The notes: a model not told the origin generated them from the sequence alone. 39,907 nucleotides of DNA from Nitrososphaerota archaeon (GCA_016126025.1 JAEFDA010000048.1:1-39907); one strand, 5' to 3'. Positions 15,276-24,761 are shown, counted from the stretch's first letter. Program-made: numbers and translations.

Positions 15276-17882
15276 GTGAAGGCTTATGTGGTCCTTGCCA
15301 CACTTCTGGCGTCGCTGGCGGCGGGTACCGCGTACGCGGAGACCGGCTTTGAGGAGGTCCGCTTCATACAGTATCTGGACGAGAACACGGCCTTGGAAGA
15401 GGTGCGCAAAGGCAACATAGACATGTACTTTTGGAGTATCCCCTCCGAGAGGCTAGCCACCGCCGAGGACCGGGCGGGCCTGAACATCTACGAGTCCAAC
15501 GGGAACTCGTACAGCATACTCATGAACCCCGCCGAGGCCGACCCATTCAACCCATTCTCCCTGCGCGATGTACGGTTTGCCGTCAACTACCTGCTGGACC
15601 GCAACCTCATAGTGAATGAACTGATGGGCGGGTACGGCGTGCCCCTGAACGCCTACTACGGGCCGTTCGACCCCGAGTACATCTCGCTCATAGAGGACTT
15701 GGAGTCATACAACTTCCAGTACAACCCCGCGCTGGCCAACCGGATGATATCTGAGGCCATGGAGGGCGCCGGCGCCGTGCTTCAGGACGGCGTATGGATA
15801 ATGGACGGGAGTCCCGTCGAGCTGACCTTTGTGATACGCAGCGACGACCCCACCAGAAAGTCCATCGGGGAGACGCTCTCACTGGAGCTGGAGAAGGTAG
15901 GGTTCGTGGTGAACAGGGAGTTCGGGGACCTGAACAAGGCATTCGTGGTCGTGTATGGCTCGGATCCGGCCGAGCAGCAGTGGCATCTGTACACGGAGGG
16001 GTGGGGCCGGAGCGGCTTCGTCCGGTACGACTCGGTTGGGCTGGCGCAGATGTACTCGCCGTGGTTCTCCAACATGCCCGGGTTCAACGACCCGTCGTTC
16101 TGGAACTACGAGAACCCGCGCCTGGATGCACTGACCCAGTCCATATACACGGGCAACTTTACCTCCGCCGAGGAGAGGACCGGACTCATACGGGATGCAC
16201 TGGCCATCGGCGTCGAGGAGAGCGTTCGGGTGTTTCTGGCCGGCCGGACAATACAGTATGTCGCCAACGAGAGCGTGGAGGGTGTCGTAAATGACTTCGG
16301 GGCGGGGCTTCCCAGCCGCTTCACAGTGATAAACGCGCGGCAGGCCGGGGATGCCACACTAGACGTAGGCGTAAAGCAGGTGTACCAGGGGGCTTGGAAC
16401 CCGGTGGCGGGTCTAAGCGACCTGTACAGCAACCACATCTGGTACACGCTGTACGACCCGGCCATATTCCTCCATCCGTACTCGGGTTCGGCCCTGCCGG
16501 TGCTTGCCACTTGGGAGGTGCGCACCGCTGGGCCCGGCGGGACGCTGGATGTGCCCCCCGACGCGGTACTGTGGGATGTGGAGACGCAGTCTTGGAGCGA
16601 GGTGGGTGACGGTGCTGAGGCGGTCAGCGCCGTGACGTTCCGGTATGATATGGGCAACTGGCACCACGGCATCCCGTATACCATGGCCGATGTGATGTAC
16701 GGGGTGTACTTCTCCACCGAATGGGGGACGCAGTCAGGCGAGAACGATCGCACATTTGATCCCGACTTTTCGCCGCGGGCGGCCCAGTCGATAGAGACGT
16801 TCAAGGGGTTCCAAATCACGGGTCCCGACACGTTGGTGGCGTATGTGGACTATTGGCACTTTGATGACGGCGAGATAGCCATATGGGCGAGCGTGGGCGC
16901 ATCGACGCCTTGGGAGGTGTACTATGCCATGGAGCAGGCGGTGCTGGACGGAAAGACGGCGTTCTCCCGGTCGGCGGCCACCGCCAAGGAGGTAAGCTGG
17001 CTCTCCGTCTTGCTGCCCGAGGACACGGCCACACTGCGCGAGTATCTGGCAGAATTCGCCGAGAGCGGCCAGGTGCCCGCGGCGCTCTCAGCGATGGCCG
17101 GTGATGCTGGCGAGCGCTACGAAGCGGCCATATCGTGGATCGACCGGTACGGGCACGCCGTGATCAGCAACGGCCCATACATGATGGAGGGATACTCACC
17201 GGAATCGCGCATCATAACCGTGCGGGAGTTTACCGATGAGTCATACCCGTTTGCCGCCGATAAGTGGTCCGGATTCGAGTCGGTGAGCATACCTCAGATA
17301 GACGGCATCAGCGTGCCGGCCACCGTGACCCGCGGCCAAGCCTTGGACGTGTCGGTATTGGTCTGGGATGCCGACACCGTCAAGTATTTCGTGAACGACG
17401 CAGATGGTGTGGCCGTATCCGGAGAGGTCGACGCAAACCCCGGAGATACTGTCATAAGCGTGGACACCGCCGCATTGGCGGGCGGCGCGGCCACAGTCAA
17501 GGTCTTTGCGCTCTCCGAGACGGTGCTACGCCCGGCTTCGCACTCGGCGGACTTTTTCGTGCTGGCTCCTGCCGAGCCGGAGCCCATGCCGGATCAGGTG
17601 GAGCCGCAGCCTGCCGCCATACCTGACTGGATCCGGACCACGGCCGGATGGTGGGCCGACGGCCTGATATCTGATGCTGACTTTGTGGCCGGCATGCGGT
17701 ACCTGGCGCAGGAGGGGATCATAGTCATAGACGCGGTCACGGTCCCCGGCCAGGACGCCACCGCCATACCCGACTGGATCCGGACCACGGCCGGATGGTG
17801 GGCCGACGGCCTGATATCCGACGGGGAGTTCATCCGGGGGATGGAGTATCTGGTAACCGTGGGCATAATATCACTGGAATAG
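15276..17882 (+). CDS. Secreted ABC-type solute-binding protein, family 5, with C-terminal WW-type repeats
   Basis: From the GTG at 15276 the protein begins with a clean signal peptide (MKAYVVLATLLASLAAGTAYA). TTATAA begins 29 nt upstream, so this start suits a leaderless mRNA; ATG 15261 is the longer alternative. The mature part of about 850 residues matches peptide/nickel-type SBP_bac_5 proteins: FSLRDVRFAVNYLLDRNLIV, GYGVPLNAYYGPFDPEY, LTFVIRSDDPTRKSIGETL, and a second half with GIPYTMADVMYGVYF. Near the end two near-identical units IPDWIRTTAGWWADGLISD are followed by a GMxYL-x-x-x-GII pattern. They lack a membrane anchor, so the repeats may attach the protein to the S-layer. Permease genes are not adjacent. 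Confidence 0.8.
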   Translation: MKAYVVLATLLASLAAGTAYAETGFEEVRFIQYLDENTALEEVRKGNIDMYFWSIPSERLATAEDRAGLNIYESNGNSYSILMNPAEADPFNPFSLRDVRFAVNYLLDRNLIVNELMGGYGVPLNAYYGPFDPEYISLIEDLESYNFQYNPALANRMISEAMEGAGAVLQDGVWIMDGSPVELTFVIRSDDPTRKSIGETLSLELEKVGFVVNREFGDLNKAFVVVYGSDPAEQQWHLYTEGWGRSGFVRYDSVGLAQMYSPWFSNMPGFNDPSFWNYENPRLDALTQSIYTGNFTSAEERTGLIRDALAIGVEESVRVFLAGRTIQYVANESVEGVVNDFGAGLPSRFTVINARQAGDATLDVGVKQVYQGAWNPVAGLSDLYSNHIWYTLYDPAIFLHPYSGSALPVLATWEVRTAGPGGTLDVPPDAVLWDVETQSWSEVGDGAEAVSAVTFRYDMGNWHHGIPYTMADVMYGVYFSTEWGTQSGENDRTFDPDFSPRAAQSIETFKGFQITGPDTLVAYVDYWHFDDGEIAIWASVGASTPWEVYYAMEQAVLDGKTAFSRSAATAKEVSWLSVLLPEDTATLREYLAEFAESGQVPAALSAMAGDAGERYEAAISWIDRYGHAVISNGPYMMEGYSPESRIITVREFTDESYPFAADKWSGFESVSIPQIDGISVPATVTRGQALDVSVLVWDADTVKYFVNDADGVAVSGEVDANPGDTVISVDTAALAGGAATVKVFALSETVLRPASHSADFFVLAPAEPEPMPDQVEPQPAAIPDWIRTTAGWWADGLISDADFVAGMRYLAQEGIIVIDAVTVPGQDATAIPDWIRTTAGWWADGLISDGEFIRGMEYLVTVGIISLE
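17614..17820 (+). repeat. Near-identical 60-bp direct repeats in the solute-binding protein gene
   Basis: Segments 17614-17673 and 17761-17820 are offset by 147 bp (49 codons) and differ visibly at only one base (17624 T versus 17771 C). They encode the two IPDWIRTTAGWWADGLISD units. Such nucleotide identity in a protein repeat points to recent duplication or gene conversion. Confidence 0.85.
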
Positions 17883-17922
17883 TCAGGCCGCGTGCGGGCG
17901 GTTTTTGGGGCGTGGTCCCCGG

Positions 17923-18447
17923 TCAGCGCGGTGGGGCTACGTTCGCCGCGGCGGAGGGGGCGGCCGACAGTCCGTACGACTCCGATATGCGCCGTATGTC
18001 TGCGGAGCTGCGGGCCTCCGAATACTCCTCCAGAATGTCCGAGTTGAGCTCCAGAAAGGTGTGTCCCCACCTGAACTTGTCCAGTATGGAGGAGGCCGCG
18101 TCCCTGCGGCCCGTGATGAAGAGTGCTGACGATACGGCCTCGGCCGTGCTCAGCATCCCGACCTTGGAGTAGTTTGTAGGGTTGCCCGCCAGCAGAGGGG
18201 GAAGCCTTCTGCCGTTTCTGGCGTTGCGGAACTGTCCGGCGGCCAGCCTCCACGAGCAGTCCACGGCGCACATGGTCCGACGCCCGTCCCCGGGGAGCAG
18301 AAACCTGTCGGCGTACGGATCCAGGACTATGTGGCGGGGGTGTATGCGCCTTACTGCCCGGGCAAGGCCGAACCGCACCATCCGGGCCGCCGTGCACTTT
18401 GCGGGATCGTCCTGCTTCATCATGACTATGCTCACGAACGGGATCAT
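17923..18447 (-). CDS. tsr3: Tsr3 family rRNA aminocarboxypropyltransferase
   Basis: The 174-residue product has CTAARMVRFGLARAV, RHIVLDPYADRFLLPGD, MCAVDCSWRLA, RLPPLLAGNPTNYSKVGMLS and DKFRWGHTFLELN. These are hallmark motifs of Tsr3, the SPOUT-like enzyme that transfers an aminocarboxypropyl group from SAM to the hypermodified pseudouridine of small-subunit rRNA. The start is taken at MIPFV, which overlaps the upstream membrane-protein stop by 4 nt (ATGA), so they are one operon. Confidence 0.9.
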   Translation of the reverse strand: MIPFVSIVMMKQDDPAKCTAARMVRFGLARAVRRIHPRHIVLDPYADRFLLPGDGRRTMCAVDCSWRLAAGQFRNARNGRRLPPLLAGNPTNYSKVGMLSTAEAVSSALFITGRRDAASSILDKFRWGHTFLELNSDILEEYSEARSSADIRRISESYGLSAAPSAAANVAPPR

Positions 18448-18935
18448 GGCCTGGCCGCGTCCGAGAGCTCCGCGTGTTCTGCGGACAGCCCTCTCAGCTC
18501 TGCTATCCGGGGCTCCATGTGCGAGACGTCCCCGCCCGACGATATTGCCTCGGCGACGACCGCCGTCTCCCTGATCATCGAGTTGAACGCCCGGAGCGAC
18601 TCTATGTACTGCTCGTAGCTGGCCGCCCACTCCTGGGGTGGACTGGCCGTCACCAGGATCCTTATCTGCTCGGTAACTTGCGCCGACGTTATCTGGGCGA
18701 CCTCGGCATACTCGGCGGGCATGACGCTTCCGGCCAGCATGTTCTGGTACTGGGCCGTCAGCGAGTCTTGCAGAGTGCCGTGTATGCTTATGGCCGAATC
18801 CAACAAACCCCCGTAGTCATCAGTGATAATGGTCATGCCCAGGTCCTGGGGCACCAGCCAGACCACAAAACTGGCCACGGTGATGGCCGCCAGTATGGCA
18901 ATGGTGAGAACCTTGCCTCTCTTGCTGGAAGCCAT
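18444..18935 (-). CDS. Membrane-anchored extracytoplasmic protein, unknown function
   Basis: The 163-residue product has a basic start and one N-terminal helix (VLTIAILAAITVASFVVWLV), then a helical outer domain (DDYGGLLDSAISIHGTLQD, QITSAQVTEQIRILVT, EWAASYEQYIESLRAFNSMI, EPRIAELRGLSAEHAELSD). I recognise no family; similar single-helix proteins are common in thaumarchaea. CTTATAACA about 25-28 nt upstream supports the ATG. It is translationally coupled to tsr3, though no functional link is evident. Confidence 0.7.
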   Translation of the reverse strand: MASSKRGKVLTIAILAAITVASFVVWLVPQDLGMTIITDDYGGLLDSAISIHGTLQDSLTAQYQNMLAGSVMPAEYAEVAQITSAQVTEQIRILVTASPPQEWAASYEQYIESLRAFNSMIRETAVVAEAISSGGDVSHMEPRIAELRGLSAEHAELSDAARP

Positions 18936-19319
18936 GACTTTGCCGGGCGTGCATGTCTGTTATAAGCGCTATATGGCCCGGTTCGTCCGCCGGCCTGCCG
19001 TCCCGCGCCACTGCCAGCAGCCGGCCGCCGGGCTTCCTTGGGGGGTAGTCGCGGTTGACCGGCCGCAGTGGCGGGTAGCCGCGCGCGCCTCGCCCTGTCG
19101 GTGCACCCTGAAGAGCCTCTGCCGCCACCCATTGACTGTTCTTCCAGATTTGGCGTCTGGCCACTGCAGATTGAGCACATTTTGCGATCAAACATAGTAA
19201 TCTGCTTATCACTAAACCTGTTTTTGTGCATTTTTGGATGATATTTTCGACCGGTATGCGCTCTGTTCCAGGCGAGAATATCGCGAAATCTATAAATGCA
19301 AACTGTCTGGGTGGAATAC
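18936..19319. other. Gene-free divergent spacer
   Basis: The left end holds the TATA box of the membrane-protein gene and the right end TATAAA (19291-19296) of the DUF5679 gene. The part from 19180 to 19260 is distinctly AT-rich. I see no coding frame or RNA I can support, although a small RNA cannot be excluded. Confidence 0.4.
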
Positions 19320-19463
19320 ATGGTACAAGCATACTGTGTGAAATGCCGCAAGATGGTTGAGATAAAGAACCCCGTGCAGGTTACGCTGAAGAATGGCCGC
19401 CCGGCTGTCAAGGGTACGTGCCCGGAGACCGGCATCACCGTCTTCCGCATAGGCAAGATGTAG
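19320..19463 (+). CDS. DUF5679-like small zinc-finger protein
   Basis: A 47-residue protein: MVQAYCVKCRKMVEIKNPVQ, VTLKNGRPAVKGTCPETGIT, VFRIGKM. It has CxxC followed by a single later Cys in GTCPETG. This matches small archaeal proteins of the DUF5679 type, which resemble zinc fingers appended to topoisomerases; the function is unknown. TATAAA lies 29 nt before the ATG, a textbook leaderless promoter. Confidence 0.78.
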   Translation: MVQAYCVKCRKMVEIKNPVQVTLKNGRPAVKGTCPETGITVFRIGKM

Positions 19464-19506
19464 TGGCTCCAAAACCAATATAGGTAGTTGGTTACCAGTT
19501 TTATTA

Positions 19507-19929
19507 TTGAATGACAGCAGGTACGTCGCGCTGCTTGACCGAATCCGGGACAAGCTGAACAACGACCAGGATGCGTCACGGTCCAGGTTCGAGCTGCCTC
19601 CAACAGACGTCATGTGGGAGGGCCAGAGGACATACCTGCGCAACTTTGCCGAGTTTGCTAGGGTGCTGCGCCGTGACCCTGCCAAGATACTCCAGTACCT
19701 CTCCAAGGAGTTTGCGGTGCCCGCCGAGAGGCTGGGAGAGAAGGCGATGTTCATAGGAAAGAGGGAGCCGGACGACTTTGCCCGGCTGTTCCGGATATAC
19801 CTTCGGGAGTATGTGGAGTGCCCCACCTGCAAAAGCCCCGACACAGGCACCATAAAGGAGAACCGCATATCCTTTCTGGTATGCGAGGCATGCGGCGCCA
19901 AATCCACCCTAAAGGGCAAGTATGCATGA
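19507..19929 (+). CDS. eif2b: Translation initiation factor aIF2 subunit beta
   Basis: The 140-residue protein has DRIRDKLNNDQDASRSRFEL, then FAEFARVLRRDPAKILQYL, GEKAMFIGKREPDDFARLF and a C-terminal zinc ribbon (VECPTCKSPDTGTI ... LVCEACGAKS). This is aIF2-beta, part of the trimer that delivers initiator tRNA. The start is TTG at 19507, because CAATATAGG (19476-19484) sits at the leaderless distance and no in-frame ATG is available nearby. It overlaps the DUF424 gene by 4 nt. Confidence 0.92.
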   Translation: MNDSRYVALLDRIRDKLNNDQDASRSRFELPPTDVMWEGQRTYLRNFAEFARVLRRDPAKILQYLSKEFAVPAERLGEKAMFIGKREPDDFARLFRIYLREYVECPTCKSPDTGTIKENRISFLVCEACGAKSTLKGKYA

Positions 19930-20222
19930 TGTTCTCGGCCAAGATGGTGGACTACAATGGTCGCCCCATGCTGAACATTTGCGATGTGGACCTGCTGGGC
20001 CGGGATCTGGTCGAGGGAAAACTCTCGCTCCGCATCAGCCCGGCCTACTACGGGGGAAGGATGATGGGCCGCCGGGAGGCGGAGGAGGTGCTGGAGTCCT
20101 CGTCCATCATAAACATGGCTGGCGAGGGGATAGTTTCGTTGTCGACGGCCATGGGTGTGGGGACCAAGGAGGGGGTCCGCACCGTCTCGGGCGTTCCCTT
20201 TCTTATAGTGCTCAAGATGTAG
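19926..20222 (+). CDS. DUF424 family protein
   Basis: The 98-residue product starts MMFSAKMVDYNGRPMLNICD, VDLLGRDLVEGKLSLRIS, YYGGRMMGRREAEEVLESS and ends SGVPFLIVLKM. These are features of archaeal DUF424 proteins, small proteins often encoded beside aIF2-beta and suspected to have a role in translation. The overlap with aIF2-beta (ATGA) implies coupled expression. After it, 148 nt contain no gene I can support. Confidence 0.82.
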   Translation: MMFSAKMVDYNGRPMLNICDVDLLGRDLVEGKLSLRISPAYYGGRMMGRREAEEVLESSSIINMAGEGIVSLSTAMGVGTKEGVRTVSGVPFLIVLKM

Positions 20223-20370
20223 CAGGGCCGTCCGGAGGCCGCAGATGCTGGGCACGGCATTCGGACCATCGGCGCGGCGGACGGCCAACGGGACGGCGCA
20301 TCAACGACGATAACCCTCCTGAGGTGCTGTACATCTCGGAGGCCAGGCTGTCTGCTTTTAAGACGGGACG

Positions 20371-21201
20371 ATGAGTGGAGACGTGGTGGGTGCAGACGAG
20401 AGTGATCCGTCCTTCTCGGTGGAGACCGAGACGGATCTGGACCGCGTGGTGGAATCCAGGCTAGACGACCGGCTTCACTCCAAGGCTCTCCGCTGGCGCC
20501 CCCCGGACGGCTTCAAGGGACGCAAGACCGTAAACGAGGTGCTGGACAAGCCCACCATAATGACACTCTACAAGATGATCTCGGCGGGCACCGTCTCGGG
20601 TGTGGAAGGGGCGGTGGGGGCAGGCAAGGAGTCGCTGCTGTTCCGGGGTGTCCGTGAAGGTGCCCCAGACTTGGCTCTCAAGGTATACCTGGTGTCTACC
20701 TCCAACTTCAAGAAGCGGGCCGACTACATCCGGGGGGATCCGCGCTTTTCGCGTTTCCGGAAGAACACGCGGGACTTGGTATATCTGTGGGCTCAGAAGG
20801 AGTTTCGGAACCTGCGCCAGTCATTCGAGGCGGGGGTGCGGGTGCCCCGCCCGGTGAGGGTGGCCAACAACGTGCTGGCCATGGAGTTCGTGGGAAGCGG
20901 GGGCCGGCCGGCTCCCCTGATGCTGCACAGCCACGCCGACGGGGAGGACTACCGGCAGGTTCTGGAGATGATGGGCACCCTGTACACGAAGGCCGGCTTG
21001 GTACACGGCGACTGCTCCGAATACAACATCTTCAAGTTCGGGGAAGGCCTGGTTCTATTTGATCTGGGGTCGGCGGTGGACCGGCGCCACCCGGCCGCCG
21101 GGGCGTTTCTCCGCAGAGACATTAATAACATCAACCGATTCTTCCGTCGCCGGGGCGTCGCAGTGAGAGACCTGAACGACATACTGGGTGATATGGAATG
21201 A
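20371..21201 (+). CDS. rio1: RIO1-type serine protein kinase
   Basis: The 276-residue kinase has an acidic N-terminus, then ISAGTVSGVEGAVGAGKESL (the RIO-type nucleotide loop), LALKVYLVSTSNFKKRADYI (catalytic Lys), WAQKEFRNLRQSFEAGVRVP, the catalytic loop LVHGDCSEYNIF and the metal loop VLFDLGSAVDRRHP. RIO1 acts in late small-subunit ribosome maturation. It is co-transcribed with a KH protein of the Pno1/Dim2 type, also a pre-rRNA factor (4-nt overlap), a conserved archaeal pairing. The start is ATG 20371; GTG 20383 also fits a TTTTAA box at 20355. Confidence 0.92.
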   Translation: MSGDVVGADESDPSFSVETETDLDRVVESRLDDRLHSKALRWRPPDGFKGRKTVNEVLDKPTIMTLYKMISAGTVSGVEGAVGAGKESLLFRGVREGAPDLALKVYLVSTSNFKKRADYIRGDPRFSRFRKNTRDLVYLWAQKEFRNLRQSFEAGVRVPRPVRVANNVLAMEFVGSGGRPAPLMLHSHADGEDYRQVLEMMGTLYTKAGLVHGDCSEYNIFKFGEGLVLFDLGSAVDRRHPAAGAFLRRDINNINRFFRRRGVAVRDLNDILGDME

Positions 21202-21773
21202 GCTACTCTCGGAACATACGCATACCCGCCGGCCGCATCGGGGCGCTTATAGGCAAGGGGGGCAGGACCAAGAAGGCCGTAGAGGAGGCGTGCGGCGTCA
21301 GCATACGTGTGGACAGCCGCAGTGGCGAGGTGACCATCGAGTCCTCCGCCGGGGACGTGCTCACGGCGCAGCCGTTCAAGGCAACCGAGATAGTCACCGC
21401 GATCGGGAGGGGCTTCTCGGAGAGTAATGCGATGCTTCTGACCGACGATAAATTCCGGTTGCATATACTGGATCTGCGGGAGTTTGCTGGCAAGTCTGGC
21501 TCCTCGCTGGAGCGCATACGGGGGCGCATAATAGGCGAGAACGGCAGGGCCCGACGAAACATAGAGCAGCTGAGCCACAGCCGCATATCGGTGTACGGTA
21601 AGACGGTCTCCATAATCGGCGAGGAGAGCCGGCTCCGAGCCGTGGTCTCGGCCGTAAACTCCATACTGATCGGCGGGATGCACGCGGCCGCGTACGGGCG
21701 CCTGGAGGCGGCAAACCGCCGGGAGAGGATGGACAGGATGCTGCTGTGGGAGGGACAGCAGATTGGGGAATGA
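21198..21773 (+). CDS. KH-domain rRNA-processing protein (Pno1/Dim2-like)
   Basis: The 191-residue product contains two KH domains: NIRIPAGRIGALIGKGGRTK with KKAVEEACGVSIRV, and LERIRGRIIGENGRARRNIE with SHSRISVYGKTVSIIG. The GKGG and GENG loops contact RNA. The two-KH layout and pairing with RIO1 match archaeal homologues of Pno1/Dim2, a small-subunit assembly factor. The start overlaps the RIO1 stop. Confidence 0.88.
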   Translation: MSYSRNIRIPAGRIGALIGKGGRTKKAVEEACGVSIRVDSRSGEVTIESSAGDVLTAQPFKATEIVTAIGRGFSESNAMLLTDDKFRLHILDLREFAGKSGSSLERIRGRIIGENGRARRNIEQLSHSRISVYGKTVSIIGEESRLRAVVSAVNSILIGGMHAAAYGRLEAANRRERMDRMLLWEGQQIGE

Positions 21774-21822
21774 ACGTATTTTATACGGAATTGCGGGACG
21801 ATCCGCATGACGGAGGAACGGC

Positions 21823-23649
21823 TTGGCCGCTGAGAGATTCAACCAGATATCGCCCAGCGAGTTCTTTTACAGGAACCGCGACCTGGCCGGATTCAGCAAC
21901 CCCACACGTTCACTGTATACGGCGGTGCGAGAGTTCGTGGAGAACTCGCTGGACGCGTGCGACCAGAGGGGGATACTGCCCAGCGTTCGTTTGGTGATAA
22001 GGGCCGAGGATCCAGAGGCCCGGGACCCCCGCACGTATGTCCTTACAGTACACGACAACGGGCCGGGGGTGGCCGTCGAGCACGTCCCCTTGGCGTTCGG
22101 CACGGTGCTGTACGGCTCCAAGTTTGGTCTGAAGCAGGCCCGGGGCATGTTCGGGCTGGGGGCCACCATGGCCATCCTGTACGGGCAGATAACTACCAAC
22201 AAGCCGGTGCACGTCTCCAGCAGCACAGACGGCAAGACCAAGGATACATTTGAGATACTGCTGGATATCCAAAAGAACAAGCCGGTAATACTGAAGCACG
22301 CCACCTCCAAGGCCAGACAGCGGGGGCTTTCCGTCAGCATAACGCTGGAGGGGGACTACTCCAAGGCCGGCTCCAAGATACGGGACTATGTGTACCAGAC
22401 GTCCCTGATTACGCCGTATGCCACCATATCGTTCGAGGATCCAAAGGGGGAGACGTTCAGGTATGACCGGATACTCAAGAGCATGCCCCCGCCGCCCACC
22501 GTAATCAACCCGCATCCGCACGGCGTGGACGTGGAGACCATCCGCAGGATGATCCTGGAGTCGCGGCGCGATTTGGTATCGACTGGGAACGGCGCCGCCG
22601 ACAGACTCGTTCGGGCTCTCGGCCTCAAGAACGGCGATGCCGGATACGATGTGGTGGCCCGCCGTGTCGCCCAGCGTTGGAAGCGCCTCTCGCCTGCGGC
22701 GCGGCTCCCGGCCGCCTTGGCCACCGCGCTGAAGTGCTCCCCGCGGGACCTTCCAGAGATGACCATACACGACATAGACGTCGCCGACGACACCATAACA
22801 TACCATGACGGCATCGCCGGGGCGGCCAAGACGGCGCAGCTGGACCGGCGCCAGCCATACTATTCATACCTGGAGGAGGTGGCCGCCGGCGAGCCACTCC
22901 AGTCGTTTCTGACCGCGCGGTTCCAGCGGGTGGGGCCCCGGACAGCCGAGCGCTTTGCCAAGTTTGCCGCGTTCAAGCCGGAGAGGCGCATAGGCACGCT
23001 GGACAACCGGGAGCTGGTCCGGCTGAGCGACTCGCTCCAGGCCTATGGGGAGTTCCTGTCTCCGGACCCCTCGTGCCTGGCGCCCTTGGGGCAGGAGCCG
23101 CTTCGACGGGGCATGGCCAAGTTCTTCGAGCCGGACTTTCTGTCGGTGGTGATGCGTAGCGCCTCAGCGTACTCGGGGTTCCCGTTCGTGGTGGAGATGG
23201 GCATAGCGTACGGCGGGGGCATACAGACCCGGGGAATCAAGGCGTACAGGTTCGCCAACCGCATACCACTGCTGTACGACGAGGGAAGCGACGTGGTGCT
23301 CAAGGTGATAAACGACATGGACTGGAACCGCTACAAGGTCAAGGGCGAGGCGCCCCTGGTGATCGCCACACACATCTGTTCCACCCGAATCCCCTACAAG
23401 ACCGTGGGCAAGGAGAACGTGGCTGATCGGCCCGAGATAGAGCGCGAGCTGCGGCTGGGCCTGCAGTTTCTGGCACGAAAGCTCTCCTCGTACATGTCCC
23501 GGCGCGGCAAGGCCGAGGCGGCCAAGAAGCGGGCCAACCTGTACGCAAAGTACATACCGCTGGTATCGCAGTTCTGCACCGAGTTGGCTGGTCGCAAGGC
23601 CGAGCCGAAGTACGCCGCCATGCTCAAGCTGGAGGGCCGCGATGGCTAA
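21823..23649 (+). CDS. top6B: DNA topoisomerase VI subunit B
   Basis: The 608-residue ATPase subunit has a GHKL (Bergerat) fold: VREFVENSLDACDQ (Glu40, Asn41, Asp45), LTVHDNGPGV, and the lid KQARGMFGLGATMAILYGQ. Later parts fit the H2TH and transducer domains (MEFVVEMGIAYGG-like region, IATHICSTRIPYK). The start is TTG at 21823, with GGAGG 6 nt upstream (21812-21816) and TTATAC near 21780-21785; the earlier ATG at 21807 is out of frame. The stop overlaps the subunit A gene by 8 nt. The enzyme relaxes and decatenates DNA. Confidence 0.95.
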   Translation: MAAERFNQISPSEFFYRNRDLAGFSNPTRSLYTAVREFVENSLDACDQRGILPSVRLVIRAEDPEARDPRTYVLTVHDNGPGVAVEHVPLAFGTVLYGSKFGLKQARGMFGLGATMAILYGQITTNKPVHVSSSTDGKTKDTFEILLDIQKNKPVILKHATSKARQRGLSVSITLEGDYSKAGSKIRDYVYQTSLITPYATISFEDPKGETFRYDRILKSMPPPPTVINPHPHGVDVETIRRMILESRRDLVSTGNGAADRLVRALGLKNGDAGYDVVARRVAQRWKRLSPAARLPAALATALKCSPRDLPEMTIHDIDVADDTITYHDGIAGAAKTAQLDRRQPYYSYLEEVAAGEPLQSFLTARFQRVGPRTAERFAKFAAFKPERRIGTLDNRELVRLSDSLQAYGEFLSPDPSCLAPLGQEPLRRGMAKFFEPDFLSVVMRSASAYSGFPFVVEMGIAYGGGIQTRGIKAYRFANRIPLLYDEGSDVVLKVINDMDWNRYKVKGEAPLVIATHICSTRIPYKTVGKENVADRPEIERELRLGLQFLARKLSSYMSRRGKAEAAKKRANLYAKYIPLVSQFCTELAGRKAEPKYAAMLKLEGRDG

Positions 23650-24736
23650 AAAGGCCAAGAGCCGCGCCTCCAAGACGCAGAAGGACGTACTGGACCTGCT
23701 CAGGAAGCACGGCTCCCGCATATACGACGACCTTGACCACGGCAGGTTCCCCAACTTTGAGATACCCAGCCGGTCGGTCGGCAACATCGTGTACGACACC
23801 AAACTACGCCAGTACGTGCTGGGCAAGTCGGCGGCCCTCCGCAGCTCCAAGAACACGTCGCAGCTGCGCTCGTTCACCCAGCTGATGTGGCTGGCATTCT
23901 TCGCCAACCGGCTCACTCAGGAGAAAAAGTCCTCCACACTGCGGGACGTCTACTACTCCTCGCAGGCGTTCGCCATCGACTTTGACGATCAATCCGAGTC
24001 GGACAACATCATAGTGGACTTGGAGGCGGTCCTGGCCAAGCCCCGGGAGGCCATGCACATATTCCCCGAGGAGCGCAGCTCGGTCTTTGGGGACCTGGAC
24101 ATAGAGTATACGGTGCCCGGGTACGAGGGAAAACGCATGAACCTCTCCAACCATCCCGACGGTTACGCGATAGGGCCCAGCCTGACCAGCGCCGAACTGG
24201 TGGGCACCAGCGCCGAGCTGGTCATAGCAGTAGAGAAGGGCGGCCTCTTCACCCGGTTCGTGGAGGAGCAGGTGGACAAGAAGTTCAAGTCCATCATAGT
24301 GGACACCGGTGGACAGGCCCCCCGTTCCACCCGTACTCTGCTGAAGCGGCTTCACGACGAGCTCTCACTCCCCGTCATAATACTGACCGACGGGGACGTG
24401 TACGGGGAGCATATAGCCATGGTGATAAAGTCCGGCTCGGCCAACGCGGCGCACCTGCGCGAGCTGACCGTACCCGACGCCAAGTGGGTGGGCGTGTGGG
24501 CGTCGGACATAGAGCGGTACGACCTGCCCACAATACCCATGACCGACTCGGACATCAAGCGCTGCCACGACCTCCAGAAGGACCCCCGCTATTCCCACGG
24601 CATATGGAAGAAGGAGCTGGAGGTGTTCCTGAAGATAAAGCGGAAGGCCGAGCTGGAGGCCTTCTCCAAGTATGGCCTGACCAACATAACCGACCGCTAC
24701 CTGCCCCAGAAGATAGAGCTGGCCCGTAGCCTATAG
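23642..24736 (+). CDS. top6A: DNA topoisomerase VI subunit A (Spo11-like)
   Basis: The 364-residue subunit makes the double-strand break. It has the winged-helix catalytic tyrosine region LRDVYYSSQAF (Tyr104/Tyr105), then a TOPRIM domain with ELVIAVEKGGLFTRF (Glu) and IILTDGDVYGEH (D-x-D), and ends LTNITDRYLPQKIELARSL. Length and motifs are normal for the family. It is encoded right after subunit B, with overlapping frames, as in most archaea. Confidence 0.95.
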   Translation: MAKKAKSRASKTQKDVLDLLRKHGSRIYDDLDHGRFPNFEIPSRSVGNIVYDTKLRQYVLGKSAALRSSKNTSQLRSFTQLMWLAFFANRLTQEKKSSTLRDVYYSSQAFAIDFDDQSESDNIIVDLEAVLAKPREAMHIFPEERSSVFGDLDIEYTVPGYEGKRMNLSNHPDGYAIGPSLTSAELVGTSAELVIAVEKGGLFTRFVEEQVDKKFKSIIVDTGGQAPRSTRTLLKRLHDELSLPVIILTDGDVYGEHIAMVIKSGSANAAHLRELTVPDAKWVGVWASDIERYDLPTIPMTDSDIKRCHDLQKDPRYSHGIWKKELEVFLKIKRKAELEAFSKYGLTNITDRYLPQKIELARSL

Positions 24737-24761
24737 GCGCGACTGCGGCGCCGCCTGCTAG

